Positions 26,078 to 33,284 of a stretch of DNA of 33,284 nt are shown piece by piece; position 1 is the first letter of the stretch, and the number at the start of each line of letters is the position of its first letter. The notes under the pieces are model-generated. The model worked only from the letters and a program-made list of their open reading frames with translations. It was not told where the DNA came from and did no database searches. The stretch is taken from NCBI GenBank assembly GCA_937961455.1, contig CALGNN010000237.1, positions 1 through 33,284 on the forward strand, given 5' to 3'. This DNA is from an uncultured Saprospiraceae bacterium (GTDB lineage: Bacteria; Bacteroidota; Bacteroidia; Chitinophagales; Saprospiraceae). The position numbers and the translations under genes were made by a program.

Positions 26078-27181
26078 ATGAAACCTTTATTTTTTAAACC
26101 TTTTATTTTAATCATGTTGCTTCTGAGCATGAATAATTTAATTGCTCAGAAAACACACATTCATGAAAATGCTGAAGCTATGAGAATTGATGGTACGAAT
26201 TCATGGCTATCCTTTTATCATAATAATTTATTTAAGGGCTACTTGCAGCATACTGGAGATTTCATGCGAATCGTAAACCTTAGACCAGGAGAATTGCAAT
26301 TTGGTGCTAATGGGGTATTACATGCGAGTTTAACACCATCCGGTGATTTTGGAATAGGCACGCTTAATCCGAATTATAAATTGGATGTAGTGGGAGACAG
26401 AATCAGATTAAGAAATTCTACTTCTGCTTCAGCTAAAACACTAATGATGCGAACGGATGGATCGGCGATTGATTTGCAATCTGAAAATGCTAATTTTTTA
26501 ATTAGATCCACAGGTGGTTCATTATTTCTAAACCCAGGAACCCCTAGTTCAGGAGATGGAGGAATAGCAATAGGTACAGGAAGTATTCCTGGAGGCGTTA
26601 TTCTAAATGTTGGAAAGAACATGCGACTAAATGGGAATGGTGATGGCTTAGCGTGGACTTTTGGTATGAATGGTCTTGCTATAATCAGGGATGGAAAATT
26701 GAATATTGTAGATAGAGATGAAAATAGTGCTAATGATCAGGGTATTCAATTAACCGACAACGATGGGACATATTGGAATGTGTATACAGACAATGCCAAT
26801 GACATTAATTTTGGTTTTGAAGGTTCTTTGAAAGCATTTATCAATGATACAGATGGTTCTTATATACAAGTATCTGATGCTAGATTTAAGGATGACATTA
26901 AGCGTTCTCCTGAGGTTCTTGATGATTTATTAAAACTTAATGTCTATTGGTATAAATACAAGAATACGGTAACCAATAAAAAGTCATTTGGGGTTTTAGC
27001 ACAAGAGGTTGAAAAAATTTTCCCAGACTTTGTTCATGAGAAAGAAGATTTCAAAACAGTTGCCTATGACAATTTTGCCATTTTATCTGTGAAAGCCATT
27101 CAAGAACAACAAGTTCTTATCAAGGAATTACAAGGACAAGTTTTAAGTATGAAACATGAAATTGACGCTTTGAAAAAATAA
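26078..27181 (+). CDS. Secreted tail-fibre-like protein with S74 intramolecular chaperone domain
   Basis: A 367-residue protein. A signal peptide (FILIMLLLSMNNLIA|Q) precedes a beta-rich stalk-like region with repeated short strands (LNPNYKLDVVGDRIRLRN). The C-terminal 100 residues form a peptidase S74 chaperone: SDARFKDDI (266-274) with the Ser266/Lys271 pair of the self-cleavage site, YKNTVTNKKSFGVLAQEVEKIFPDFV, and a final coiled coil. In phage tail spikes this domain guides trimer folding and then cuts itself off; secreted Bacteroidota proteins use it likewise. ATG 26078 was chosen over an upstream TTG (26042), which would place 12 polar residues before the signal peptide. A strong terminator follows. 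Confidence 0.85.
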   Translation: MKPLFFKPFILIMLLLSMNNLIAQKTHIHENAEAMRIDGTNSWLSFYHNNLFKGYLQHTGDFMRIVNLRPGELQFGANGVLHASLTPSGDFGIGTLNPNYKLDVVGDRIRLRNSTSASAKTLMMRTDGSAIDLQSENANFLIRSTGGSLFLNPGTPSSGDGGIAIGTGSIPGGVILNVGKNMRLNGNGDGLAWTFGMNGLAIIRDGKLNIVDRDENSANDQGIQLTDNDGTYWNVYTDNANDINFGFEGSLKAFINDTDGSYIQVSDARFKDDIKRSPEVLDDLLKLNVYWYKYKNTVTNKKSFGVLAQEVEKIFPDFVHEKEDFKTVAYDNFAILSVKAIQEQQVLIKELQGQVLSMKHEIDALKK

Positions 27182-27192
27182 TTAATTTGATG

Positions 27193-27228
27193 ATATGCAG
27201 AGGGCTCATGTCCTTTGCATATTTTTTA
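27193..27228 (+). terminator. Rho-independent terminator between convergent genes
   Basis: Stem ATATGCAGAGG (27193-27203) pairs with CCTTTGCATAT (27212-27222) over 11 positions with a single G-U wobble, loop of 8 nt, followed by a run of T (27222-27227). It ends the S74-domain transcript 11 nt after its stop codon. It lies beyond the stop codon of the convergent quinoprotein gene and may serve both strands, although the T-run is clear only on the plus strand. Confidence 0.88.
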
Positions 27229-27230
27229 AA

Positions 27231-29360
27231 TTAAAGTGAAAAGGCATAATAATTCGAACCACTTTTTGTTCCTAATTTTCCTCCGCCGGCTGCAATTACC
27301 ACATATTGTTTTCCGTCAACCATGTAAGTGGAAGGTGTTGCATAGGCAGCGGCGTCTAATTGATATTCCCACAATACTTCACCAGTCTCTTTGTCAAAGA
27401 CCCTAAATTTTTCATCTAAGGTAGCTCCAATAAAAAGTAATCCTCCCGAACTTACAACAGGCCCTCCATAATTTTCTGAACCAGTATTTGTGATTCCTTT
27501 GTCTACCAATTCAGGATAGCTTCCAAAAGGAATGCTCCATTTATATTCATGGGTATTCATGTCGATGGCATGCAAGGTCCCCCAAGGAGGAGTTATAGCT
27601 GGGTAGCCCAACTGGTCTTTATACTTTATATAGCCAGTCATGGTGTAGGGGTAAGGCCAATCATCATTTTGTGAATCTTGTAATGAAGCGATTTGCTCTT
27701 TGTTTGCTTTCATCTTTGAGTCTGTCAAATAAGCGGAGATGGCCTCAATGGAAGCATCATTCAAAAAGGCAAAAGAAGGCATGGCCCCTTGTCCATTTTT
27801 AATGACTTGGACAACTTCTTTTAAACTCATCCGTGATTTAAGATTTTCTAAACTTGGAATAGTATGAATAGAAGCACCCTTTAAATCTTTTCCATGGCAA
27901 GTAATGCAAGCTGTTTGATATAGACTTTGTCCGTAGACCGCAAGTTCTTTTCCTTGCTTCTTTTTATATGGAAGCATCTGTACTACCCATGGTGTCTCAT
28001 TGGAATTAATGTACAGTGTTTTTGTTTTTGGATCGAATGCTTGACCTCCCCATTCTGCACCACCGTCAAAGCCAGGAAATAATATGGTCCCTTTTTCTGT
28101 AAAGGGAATATACTGTTGACCCTTATTTAAATTGGGCCAACTCATAGCAACAAATTGATGTGAACTGTCACTAATATTTGTTATTTCATTTTCTTGTAAT
28201 GTGACTCTTGCGAATGGTTTGGGAGTGCTAGGGACAGGTTGAGTAGGCCAAAGTTTTTCTTCCTTTAATCCATTTTGAGGGACAGGGACTTCTTCAATTG
28301 GATACAATGCTTCGCCAGTTTCTCTATCCAAAATGAAGATAAATCCAGATTTAGTGCTTTGAGCTATGGCGTCTATTTGTTTGCCATCTTTTTTGATGCT
28401 AATTAAATTAGGAGGTGAGGGCAGATCTCTATCCCAGACATCGTGATGTACTGTTTGATAATGCCAAATGAGTTTGCCATTATTTGCGTCTAAGGCTAGA
28501 ATACAATTTGCATAGAGATTTGCGCCTTCTCGATCTCCACCATAAAAGTCAAAGGAGGCAGAACCTGTCGGTGCAAATACGATCTCCCGTTCTTCGTCAA
28601 GACTGAAGCCTGCCCATGCATTGGCTCCGCCCATTTTTTTGTAGGCATCCTCAGGCCAAGTGTCATACCCAGCTTCATCAGGCTTAGGTATGGTATGAAA
28701 GATCCAAGCGATTTCACCTGTTTCAATATGGAATGCTCTAATGTGACCTGGAGCAGCACCTGTGCTTTCAGACACTCTTGAACCCATGATTAGTAAATCC
28801 TTAAAAACAATTCCAGGTGTATTTGAAGAAATAAAAAAATCCTTATTGTAATTTCCGAGTCCTTTGTGTAAGCTGACCATCCCTTCATTTCCAAATTCAA
28901 GATCTTGAGCTCCAGTCTTTGCATCAATACTATATAAATGTTGTCCAGCCGAAAAAAGGATTCTTTCTTTTATACCATTAGACCAATAGCTCACACCTCG
29001 ATTTACATTGGCTCCAAATTGATCATATTTATCATTCCAAGGATCAAATTTCCACAACTCTTTACCACTCTTTGCGTCAAGCGCAAACAGTTTTAATTTT
29101 GGATTGGTACCATAGAGGATTCCATCAATGATAAGTGGGTTACACTGAATCTGTGTCCTATTTTTAGGATCCCTATCACCTGCATCATAAGTCCAAGCAA
29201 GTTTTAGATCGTGAATATTTTCTGTGTTGATCTGATCTAAATCAGCATACTGACTACTACTATTATCAGCCAAATAAACTGGCCAATTTTTAATTTCTTT
29301 TCTAGAAGGCGCACACGAAATACTAAAGCAAAAAATAATTATTGTCAATAAACGGGACAT
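27231..29360 (-). CDS. PQQ-dependent dehydrogenase with inserted cytochrome c domain, lipoprotein
   Basis: A 709-residue quinoprotein of the membrane glucose/alcohol dehydrogenase group. The lipobox is FSISC16AP. Propeller blades with the tryptophan-docking pattern recur (LKLAWTYDAGDRD, GKELWKFDPW, GKLIWHYQTVHHDVWDRD, GEVLWEYQLD). A cytochrome c domain, CITCH at 485-489 plus GAMPSF with the Met ligand, is inserted between blades, near residues 475-550. It oxidises a sugar or alcohol in the periplasm and passes electrons through its own haem. PQQ biosynthesis genes are not in the window. It is convergent with the S74-domain gene and divergent from the amidohydrolase gene. Confidence 0.9.
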   Translation of the reverse strand: MSRLLTIIIFCFSISCAPSRKEIKNWPVYLADNSSSQYADLDQINTENIHDLKLAWTYDAGDRDPKNRTQIQCNPLIIDGILYGTNPKLKLFALDAKSGKELWKFDPWNDKYDQFGANVNRGVSYWSNGIKERILFSAGQHLYSIDAKTGAQDLEFGNEGMVSLHKGLGNYNKDFFISSNTPGIVFKDLLIMGSRVSESTGAAPGHIRAFHIETGEIAWIFHTIPKPDEAGYDTWPEDAYKKMGGANAWAGFSLDEEREIVFAPTGSASFDFYGGDREGANLYANCILALDANNGKLIWHYQTVHHDVWDRDLPSPPNLISIKKDGKQIDAIAQSTKSGFIFILDRETGEALYPIEEVPVPQNGLKEEKLWPTQPVPSTPKPFARVTLQENEITNISDSSHQFVAMSWPNLNKGQQYIPFTEKGTILFPGFDGGAEWGGQAFDPKTKTLYINSNETPWVVQMLPYKKKQGKELAVYGQSLYQTACITCHGKDLKGASIHTIPSLENLKSRMSLKEVVQVIKNGQGAMPSFAFLNDASIEAISAYLTDSKMKANKEQIASLQDSQNDDWPYPYTMTGYIKYKDQLGYPAITPPWGTLHAIDMNTHEYKWSIPFGSYPELVDKGITNTGSENYGGPVVSSGGLLFIGATLDEKFRVFDKETGEVLWEYQLDAAAYATPSTYMVDGKQYVVIAAGGGKLGTKSGSNYYAFSL

Positions 29361-29453
29361 GAAAAATGATCCTTTTTTAATTATCTATTAATAAATTACT
29401 CAAATAAGCTGAAAAATCAGTCTTTAGGGCTATTTCTAAGAGTATTAAAAGTA

Positions 29454-29474
29454 TTATTTTAAAGCTTAAAATAA
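29454..29474 (+). promoter_or_regulatory. Operator-like inverted repeat just before the amidohydrolase start
   Basis: TTATTTTAA (29454-29462), AGC, TTAAAATAA (29466-29474): two perfect 9-bp arms with a 3-nt centre, ending 5 nt before the ATG at 29480. It could be a repressor site or a hairpin that hides the start. The arms are almost pure A/T, so chance occurrence in this AT-rich DNA is possible. Confidence 0.35.
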
Positions 29475-29479
29475 CCCTT

Positions 29480-30772
29480 ATGCTTACTCCAGAAGAATTT
29501 AAAATCAAAGCCGATAGTCTTATCTCTGATAATATATTAGATAGATTGCAACCCATTACAAGAGCCATTATTGAGAGAGACAATTTTGTTTGTGATGTGC
29601 ACTGCCATTTCTTTGATGTAAAAACTGTAAACATCAAATACTTTCTAAAGAGAACCATTCGACAAAAACTCGGATTGGAAAATGCCAATGAGAATCTTAA
29701 TTATTTAAACCTAGGTGAAGAAGAATACGACATTGACGCATTAACCAATCAAGAATTTGATGATGAAGCACAGTGGAAGGCTTTTGAAGATGAAATTGTA
29801 TTTGTAGAAAATAGAAAAAAAGAAATAGCTGATGAAAGAGGTCTTGAGAGTTTTTCTGATGCCTTTAAAAGCAGTAAAATTTTAAGATTAAAAAATCCAA
29901 AAGAGGTCTACGATTTTTACCTTGATAATTTTTCATTAAATCAATATGATGCTTTTGGATTTGACAAGAAGGATTTATTGGTTACGGTTTTACCAATGGA
30001 TATGGAAACCGGATGGCAAGTTAAATTGAGAAAACCTCTGAAAGAGCAAATGGCTGAGCTCAAGGAGATATGCAAGGAGGTACCTATGATACCTTATTTC
30101 CCTGCGCACCCAGCAAGAACAGATTTATATGAATATTTTTTAGAAGCCTTTGATCCTGCTACGAGCTTTTTTGGGGTGAAGATTTATCCAGGTTTGGGTT
30201 ATTTACCTTCTGATCATCGATTATATCCCATTTATGAAATATGCGAGAAAAAAGGTATTCCTGTATTGACCCATTGTGGCGGAGAAGCCGTTACACAAAA
30301 CAAAAAGAAAATAAATGTTTTCAGAAGAAAAGAAGAGGTGCAAGTAGAAGGTGAAAGAATTGTTCAAGTATCACAACAATGTAATGAGCCAGAGGAGTGG
30401 AGTTTTGTATTAGCTGATTTTCCAAATTTGAAACTTAATCTTGGGCACTTTGGTGGAGTCGGAGCTTGGGAAAAAATACGAGACGGTAAAGAGAGTGAAA
30501 GAATAAATGACATTGAAGCTTTAATGCAAAAGTATCCAAATGTCTATGCAGATTTTTCATTTAATGTAATTGAAACAAGCATATTTGATGCCTTTAAAGA
30601 CGCCTTAGATAAAAAGCCTATTTTTAGTGAAAGAGCCTTATTTGGATCTGACTTTTGGGTAGTTTGTCCTAATGGAAATTTGAAAAAAGCACAGGAGACA
30701 TTTTTTAATAAAATGGGAGATCACTTAGATGCTTTAGTATATAGAAATATTCGAAATTATTTAGTGGGCTAG
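29480..30772 (+). CDS. Amidohydrolase-superfamily metal-dependent hydrolase
   Basis: A 430-residue TIM-barrel hydrolase of the Amidohydrolase_2 (ACMSD-like) branch. Metal ligands can be read as His41 and His43 in DVHCHFFD, a Lys234/Tyr site in GVKIYPG, His265 in LTHCGGEA, His323 in LGHFGG and Asp391 in FGSDFWV. Between the first metal motif and the barrel's second part there is a long acidic helical insert (about 65-140), unusual for the family. The substrate is unknown. The gene ends 19 nt before the EAD/EF-Tu-motif gene on the same strand, so the two very likely form one transcript, and an operator-like inverted repeat lies before its start. Joint action with the conflict-type proteins is inferred from this arrangement only. 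Confidence 0.8.
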   Translation: MLTPEEFKIKADSLISDNILDRLQPITRAIIERDNFVCDVHCHFFDVKTVNIKYFLKRTIRQKLGLENANENLNYLNLGEEEYDIDALTNQEFDDEAQWKAFEDEIVFVENRKKEIADERGLESFSDAFKSSKILRLKNPKEVYDFYLDNFSLNQYDAFGFDKKDLLVTVLPMDMETGWQVKLRKPLKEQMAELKEICKEVPMIPYFPAHPARTDLYEYFLEAFDPATSFFGVKIYPGLGYLPSDHRLYPIYEICEKKGIPVLTHCGGEAVTQNKKKINVFRRKEEVQVEGERIVQVSQQCNEPEEWSFVLADFPNLKLNLGHFGGVGAWEKIRDGKESERINDIEALMQKYPNVYADFSFNVIETSIFDAFKDALDKKPIFSERALFGSDFWVVCPNGNLKKAQETFFNKMGDHLDALVYRNIRNYLVG

Positions 30773-30791
30773 AAGGCATAAAAATAAGCTA

Positions 30792-32195
30792 ATGGAGTTC
30801 AATGCTGATAAGATATTTATTGCAACATTTAGTTTTTTGTATGGCAGCGAGAAAAAAGCCCGAGCCCTTTTGCGTCGCTCTGACATTGAAACTTCAATGA
30901 TAAATTTCGATAATTCTGCAAATGTATTGTGGTCAGAAATTTCTGTTGAGTTAGATAAACAAGACTCAAAAGCAAAATTAATTGAAACAGCCATTGAAGA
31001 ATATACAGAAGATGATAATCTGATTTTATTAAATAAACATTTTAGTAAAAAACTCAATTTAAAAGGACTCGAAGATGACGCTAATAAAATAGCCCTTATT
31101 TTAAGTGAATATGGTTTTTCTTCTTCCTATAAACACCTCATTGAGTTTCAATCAAAAGCCTCTTATTTTATTAGAGAGAAGATTAAATTTTATAATGAGA
31201 AATTAAAAGAATTGCATGATGATGTGAGTGTTGAAGAGATGTTCAAAATAAAAGATGCCGAAGAAAATCTTAAAGAGGCTTATTTAAAAGCCTTAAAGGA
31301 TTTTAAAGATATTCTAAGCTTGAAAACAAATTTTGATAGCAATGCTGAAATAAAACTTGTCAGCTCCGATAGCGGACCTATTAGTAAATCTGGCCCTAAG
31401 ATTAGACCCAAAGGCCAAAGTTCCACAAAAGAGGCACAAGAATTTTCTATCCCTATTGAGGAGGTATTTTCTATATCAGGAAGAGGAACTGTGGATACAG
31501 GTTCAGCTGTATTTTATCAAAGTGCAGCAGATCCAAATCCAGATCCTGAGCTTATAGTAAAAGCAAAGAGTGCGGGTGCCATTATTCCTAAGAATCAAAT
31601 GCGTGATGACTTGTATTGGACTTACAATATTGCATTGTATAAAAAGTCTATTTTACAGATCCTAAATGAGGAGCAAGAATCCACGTGTGGAGTTTTATTA
31701 AAAGGTGGATACATCCTTACTTTGGAAAGTGCTATAGAATTGACAGCGATCAACCAACTCCAAATATTCCAATTAAATAATAAAAAAGAAGCTTTAGAAC
31801 TCGATACAGAATTTTTAATTAGAGGGAAAAGTAATCAATCGAAATACGCCTTATTAAAACTTAAAAATTTCGAAAAATTACAAAAGTATTTTGCCATTGA
31901 CTTTAATTATGTAAATAAGCAAGATGAAGAGATTGGAATAATGTATTATGATACTGCAAAGGAACAAATATGTGCAAGCACTGGAATAATGAATGCTGCT
32001 GGTGAGCATTTAAATGCATTCAGTTATCAGGGTAAAGAAAGCTTGAAAGGAGCAGCAATATTAAATGAAGCATTTTATTTAATTGGAATAAGCTTACAAG
32101 CCAAAAATGGTTTTGGAAAATATTTAAGCTTAAAAAATATTATGGAAGATATCTCTTCACAAGCTTCTAATATTGATTTACCATTTATAAATTAA
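30792..32195 (+). CDS. EAD1-like protein with EF-Tu-like segment and inactive trypsin-like domain
   Basis: A 467-residue protein with three parts. Residues 1-82 match the helical pattern of effector-associated domain 1 (LYGSEKKARALLRRSDIE, VLWSEISVELD, KLIETAIEEYTEDDNLILL). Residues 95-180 are charged helices. Residues 221-237 read PIEEVFSISGRGTVDTG, nearly identical to the first strand and turn of EF-Tu domain II. Residues about 280-455 align with the trypsin-like domain of the convergent gene (GVLLKGGYILTLESAI beside GWIVAEKYVMTNNHVI; LKGAAILN beside SSGSPVFN), but the triad positions are Ser313, Lys351 and Lys419, so it is a pseudoprotease. No signal peptide; cytoplasmic. EADs are known as homotypic adaptors in bacterial conflict systems. 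Assignment as EAD1 is by eye. Confidence 0.75.
   Translation: MEFNADKIFIATFSFLYGSEKKARALLRRSDIETSMINFDNSANVLWSEISVELDKQDSKAKLIETAIEEYTEDDNLILLNKHFSKKLNLKGLEDDANKIALILSEYGFSSSYKHLIEFQSKASYFIREKIKFYNEKLKELHDDVSVEEMFKIKDAEENLKEAYLKALKDFKDILSLKTNFDSNAEIKLVSSDSGPISKSGPKIRPKGQSSTKEAQEFSIPIEEVFSISGRGTVDTGSAVFYQSAADPNPDPELIVKAKSAGAIIPKNQMRDDLYWTYNIALYKKSILQILNEEQESTCGVLLKGGYILTLESAIELTAINQLQIFQLNNKKEALELDTEFLIRGKSNQSKYALLKLKNFEKLQKYFAIDFNYVNKQDEEIGIMYYDTAKEQICASTGIMNAAGEHLNAFSYQGKESLKGAAILNEAFYLIGISLQAKNGFGKYLSLKNIMEDISSQASNIDLPFIN
31452..31502 (+). other. EF-Tu domain II-like 17-residue segment inside the EAD1-like protein
   Basis: Encodes PIEEVFSISGRGTVDTG. Bacterial EF-Tu has PIEDVFSISGRGTVVTG at the start of domain II (from memory), so 15 of 17 residues agree. 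In EF-Tu this strip helps form the pocket for the aminoacylated 3' end of tRNA. Similarity stops right after TG: the following VERG and the rest of the barrel are not visible. It sits after a Ser/Pro/Lys-rich linker (about 190-216). Confidence 0.75.
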
Positions 32196-33284
32196 GCTAG
32201 ATCTAGCTTACCTTCTAAGTCTTTAATAATGGCTTTAATAAGGATGCCCTTATTAGCTGGCTTTTCTTCTCCAGCGTCATTAATTTTAAATAAGTTATCT
32301 GGATCTGTTTTACCAGCATGGTGCAAAGCGACTACATTCCAATCTTGATTAAATACAGGAGAGCCGCTAGAGCCCTTTTTAGTATCAGCTAAATAAAACA
32401 GCGATTGATTCTCTTCGGTTTTACCAATAATTTTATCGGGCATGGCAATTTTCTTTCGCTCACCTCCAGGATGCTGAATAATATTAACCAATTGATCTAC
32501 TTGAGGGTCTGCAAAAGTTTCTAATTTTAAAGATCCATAATTGGATAAATTTCCATTATCTACGATTTCTATTACAGAATAATCTAAGCTGAAATTAGTG
32601 TGAAAGAAACCATCTGGATTTAGTTTGAAAATCTCTTCGTCTTTGTCTTCTTCGAAATTAAAAAGCAATTGAGAAGATTTAGCAACTGAAGCATCTGGGA
32701 TTACATGGTTATTAGTCATTACATACTTTTCAGCCACAATCCAACCGGTCCCAACAAAGCCATCAGTTAGGGCCACTTTACAAACACTCTTTGAAGCATT
32801 TGCTGCTTTGGTAATCCAACTCATATCTTGAAGGGTATTCATGCCACCCATGATTTTTTCCATGGCTGAAGCATCCACATTCAAATTTTCAGGGACGGCT
32901 TTTTTGGCTTTTATGATTTCTAATAGCTCTAATACCTTTTCATTAGTTAGTGGCGTACCACTTTTAACACTGGCAATTAATTCTTCTACCTGCGCGTATA
33001 CGTTTTCACTGTTCAACTCTTGTGCAAGAGACAACATTTCATTTAGGACGGCTTCATTTTCGCCCTGGTTTAGTTTTGTTGTTAAGCCTTGAACATTGCT
33101 ATTGAGGTATTTCTGAAATCTACCACTGGCAGGTTCTTCTATTATCACCATTCCATCTTCAATATCTTTCATGGCTTCAATGAGCAGGTCGTCTTCTGGA
33201 TATTGAGAATGGGCTTGCTCAATAAGAGCAGGCAATTTTGTTTTATGTTTTTCGCATTCATCTAGGATACTAAACCACATATCC
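32192..33284 (-). CDS. EAD1-like trypsin-type serine protease, 5' end beyond window
   Basis: At least 363 codons, still open at the right edge (a codon precedes the first ATG, 33280, without stop), so the N-terminus is probably missing. Residues counted from that ATG: 1-36 (MWFSILDECE..LPALIEQAHSQYPEDDLLIEA) match the second half of an EAD1 domain and align with VLWSEISVELD..LIETAIEEYTEDDNLIL of the facing gene, which suggests the domain's first half lies off the edge. Residues 40-160 are helical. Residues 165-325 are a trypsin-like protease with His192 (MTNNHVI), Asp233 (SLDYSVIEI) and Ser305 (KGSSGSPVF). No signal peptide is visible, so a cytoplasmic, regulated protease of a conflict system is inferred. 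Confidence 0.85.
   Translation of the reverse strand, partial: DMWFSILDECEKHKTKLPALIEQAHSQYPEDDLLIEAMKDIEDGMVIIEEPASGRFQKYLNSNVQGLTTKLNQGENEAVLNEMLSLAQELNSENVYAQVEELIASVKSGTPLTNEKVLELLEIIKAKKAVPENLNVDASAMEKIMGGMNTLQDMSWITKAANASKSVCKVALTDGFVGTGWIVAEKYVMTNNHVIPDASVAKSSQLLFNFEEDKDEEIFKLNPDGFFHTNFSLDYSVIEIVDNGNLSNYGSLKLETFADPQVDQLVNIIQHPGGERKKIAMPDKIIGKTEENQSLFYLADTKKGSSGSPVFNQDWNVVALHHAGKTDPDNLFKINDAGEEKPANKGILIKAIIKDLEGKLDLA
32193..32210. repeat. Perfect 18-bp palindrome spanning both convergent stop codons
   Basis: TAAGCTAGATCTAGCTTA equals its own reverse complement. Its first three bases are the stop codon of the plus-strand EAD1/EF-Tu-segment gene; the minus-strand stop (32194-32192) overlaps its edge. 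It encodes the last residues of the protease (KLDLA). As RNA it could form a 7-bp stem with a GATC loop on either strand, but no T-run follows, so it is not a classic terminator. Confidence 0.7.

Noticed and set aside
29377-29688. 103-codon minus-strand frame at the amidohydrolase start
   Set aside because: It overlaps the metal-binding DVHCH region of the real gene in antisense and looks like a shadow.
30761-31057. 98-codon minus-strand frame over the EAD1-like region
   Set aside because: It is antisense to the EAD1-like domain, with no motif of its own.
31452-31502. A fragment of a tuf gene inserted by recombination
   Set aside because: The match is limited to 17 codons in frame with no further tuf-like DNA on either side and no repeat borders, so a conserved peptide segment is a better reading than an inserted gene piece.
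32192-32214. Palindrome as a rho-independent terminator
   Set aside because: It has no T-run on either strand and only a 7-bp A/T-rich stem when folded.

Overview
This is an AT-rich chromosomal window from a member of the Bacteroidota, possibly near the Saprospiria (the class is a guess from gene content). The evidence is a type IX secretion C-terminal sorting domain, promoters of the Bacteroidota type (TTTG, about 19 nt, TAnnTTTG), several lipoprotein signals, a free-standing TonB-receptor plug lipoprotein, and the order small membrane protein, mutL, rhomboid, rhomboid, phosphatase/nuclease. I see no tRNA, rRNA, CRISPR array or insertion sequence.

Layout. (1) 1-6657, minus strand: a compact set led by an asparagine-synthetase-like ligase, a fold-type-I PLP enzyme and a fold-type-III PLP decarboxylase with overlapping ends, which looks like a small-molecule pathway. 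A T9SS-exported beta-propeller-like protein and a GH5 glycosidase lipoprotein cut by the window edge follow. (2) 6763-13416: a long amidophosphoribosyltransferase on the minus strand, divergent from a plus-strand operon of a small membrane protein, MutL, two rhomboid proteases and an endonuclease/exonuclease/phosphatase-fold protein. (3) 13433-18790: a large YfhO-type membrane protein, a Crp/Fnr-type regulator, a small beta-barrel protein, a di-haem cytochrome-c peroxidase and a small membrane protein. (4) 18892-25656, minus strand: a tightly packed set of eight genes (methylmalonyl-CoA epimerase, TSUP exporter, serine hydrolase, DUF1080 protein, esterase, GMC dehydrogenase, its Tat-exported small subunit, plug-domain lipoprotein). 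The core looks like a periplasmic keto-sugar or glycoside oxidation pathway. A quinoprotein with its own cytochrome c domain lies nearby at 27231-29360. (5) 26078-27181: a secreted protein with a self-cleaving S74 chaperone tail.

(6) 29480-33284 is the most unusual part. An amidohydrolase is followed 19 nt later by a 467-residue protein. That protein has an N-terminal region resembling an effector-associated domain (EAD1), a 17-residue segment almost identical to the aminoacyl-tRNA-binding edge of EF-Tu domain II, and a C-terminal trypsin-like domain in which all three catalytic residues appear lost. Converging on it, with both stop codons inside one perfect 18-bp palindrome, is a second EAD1-like protein with an intact trypsin-like triad; its first residues lie beyond the right edge. 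I infer a protease/pseudoprotease pair in a conflict (defence-type) system. The link to translation through the EF-Tu-like segment is, as far as I know, undescribed.
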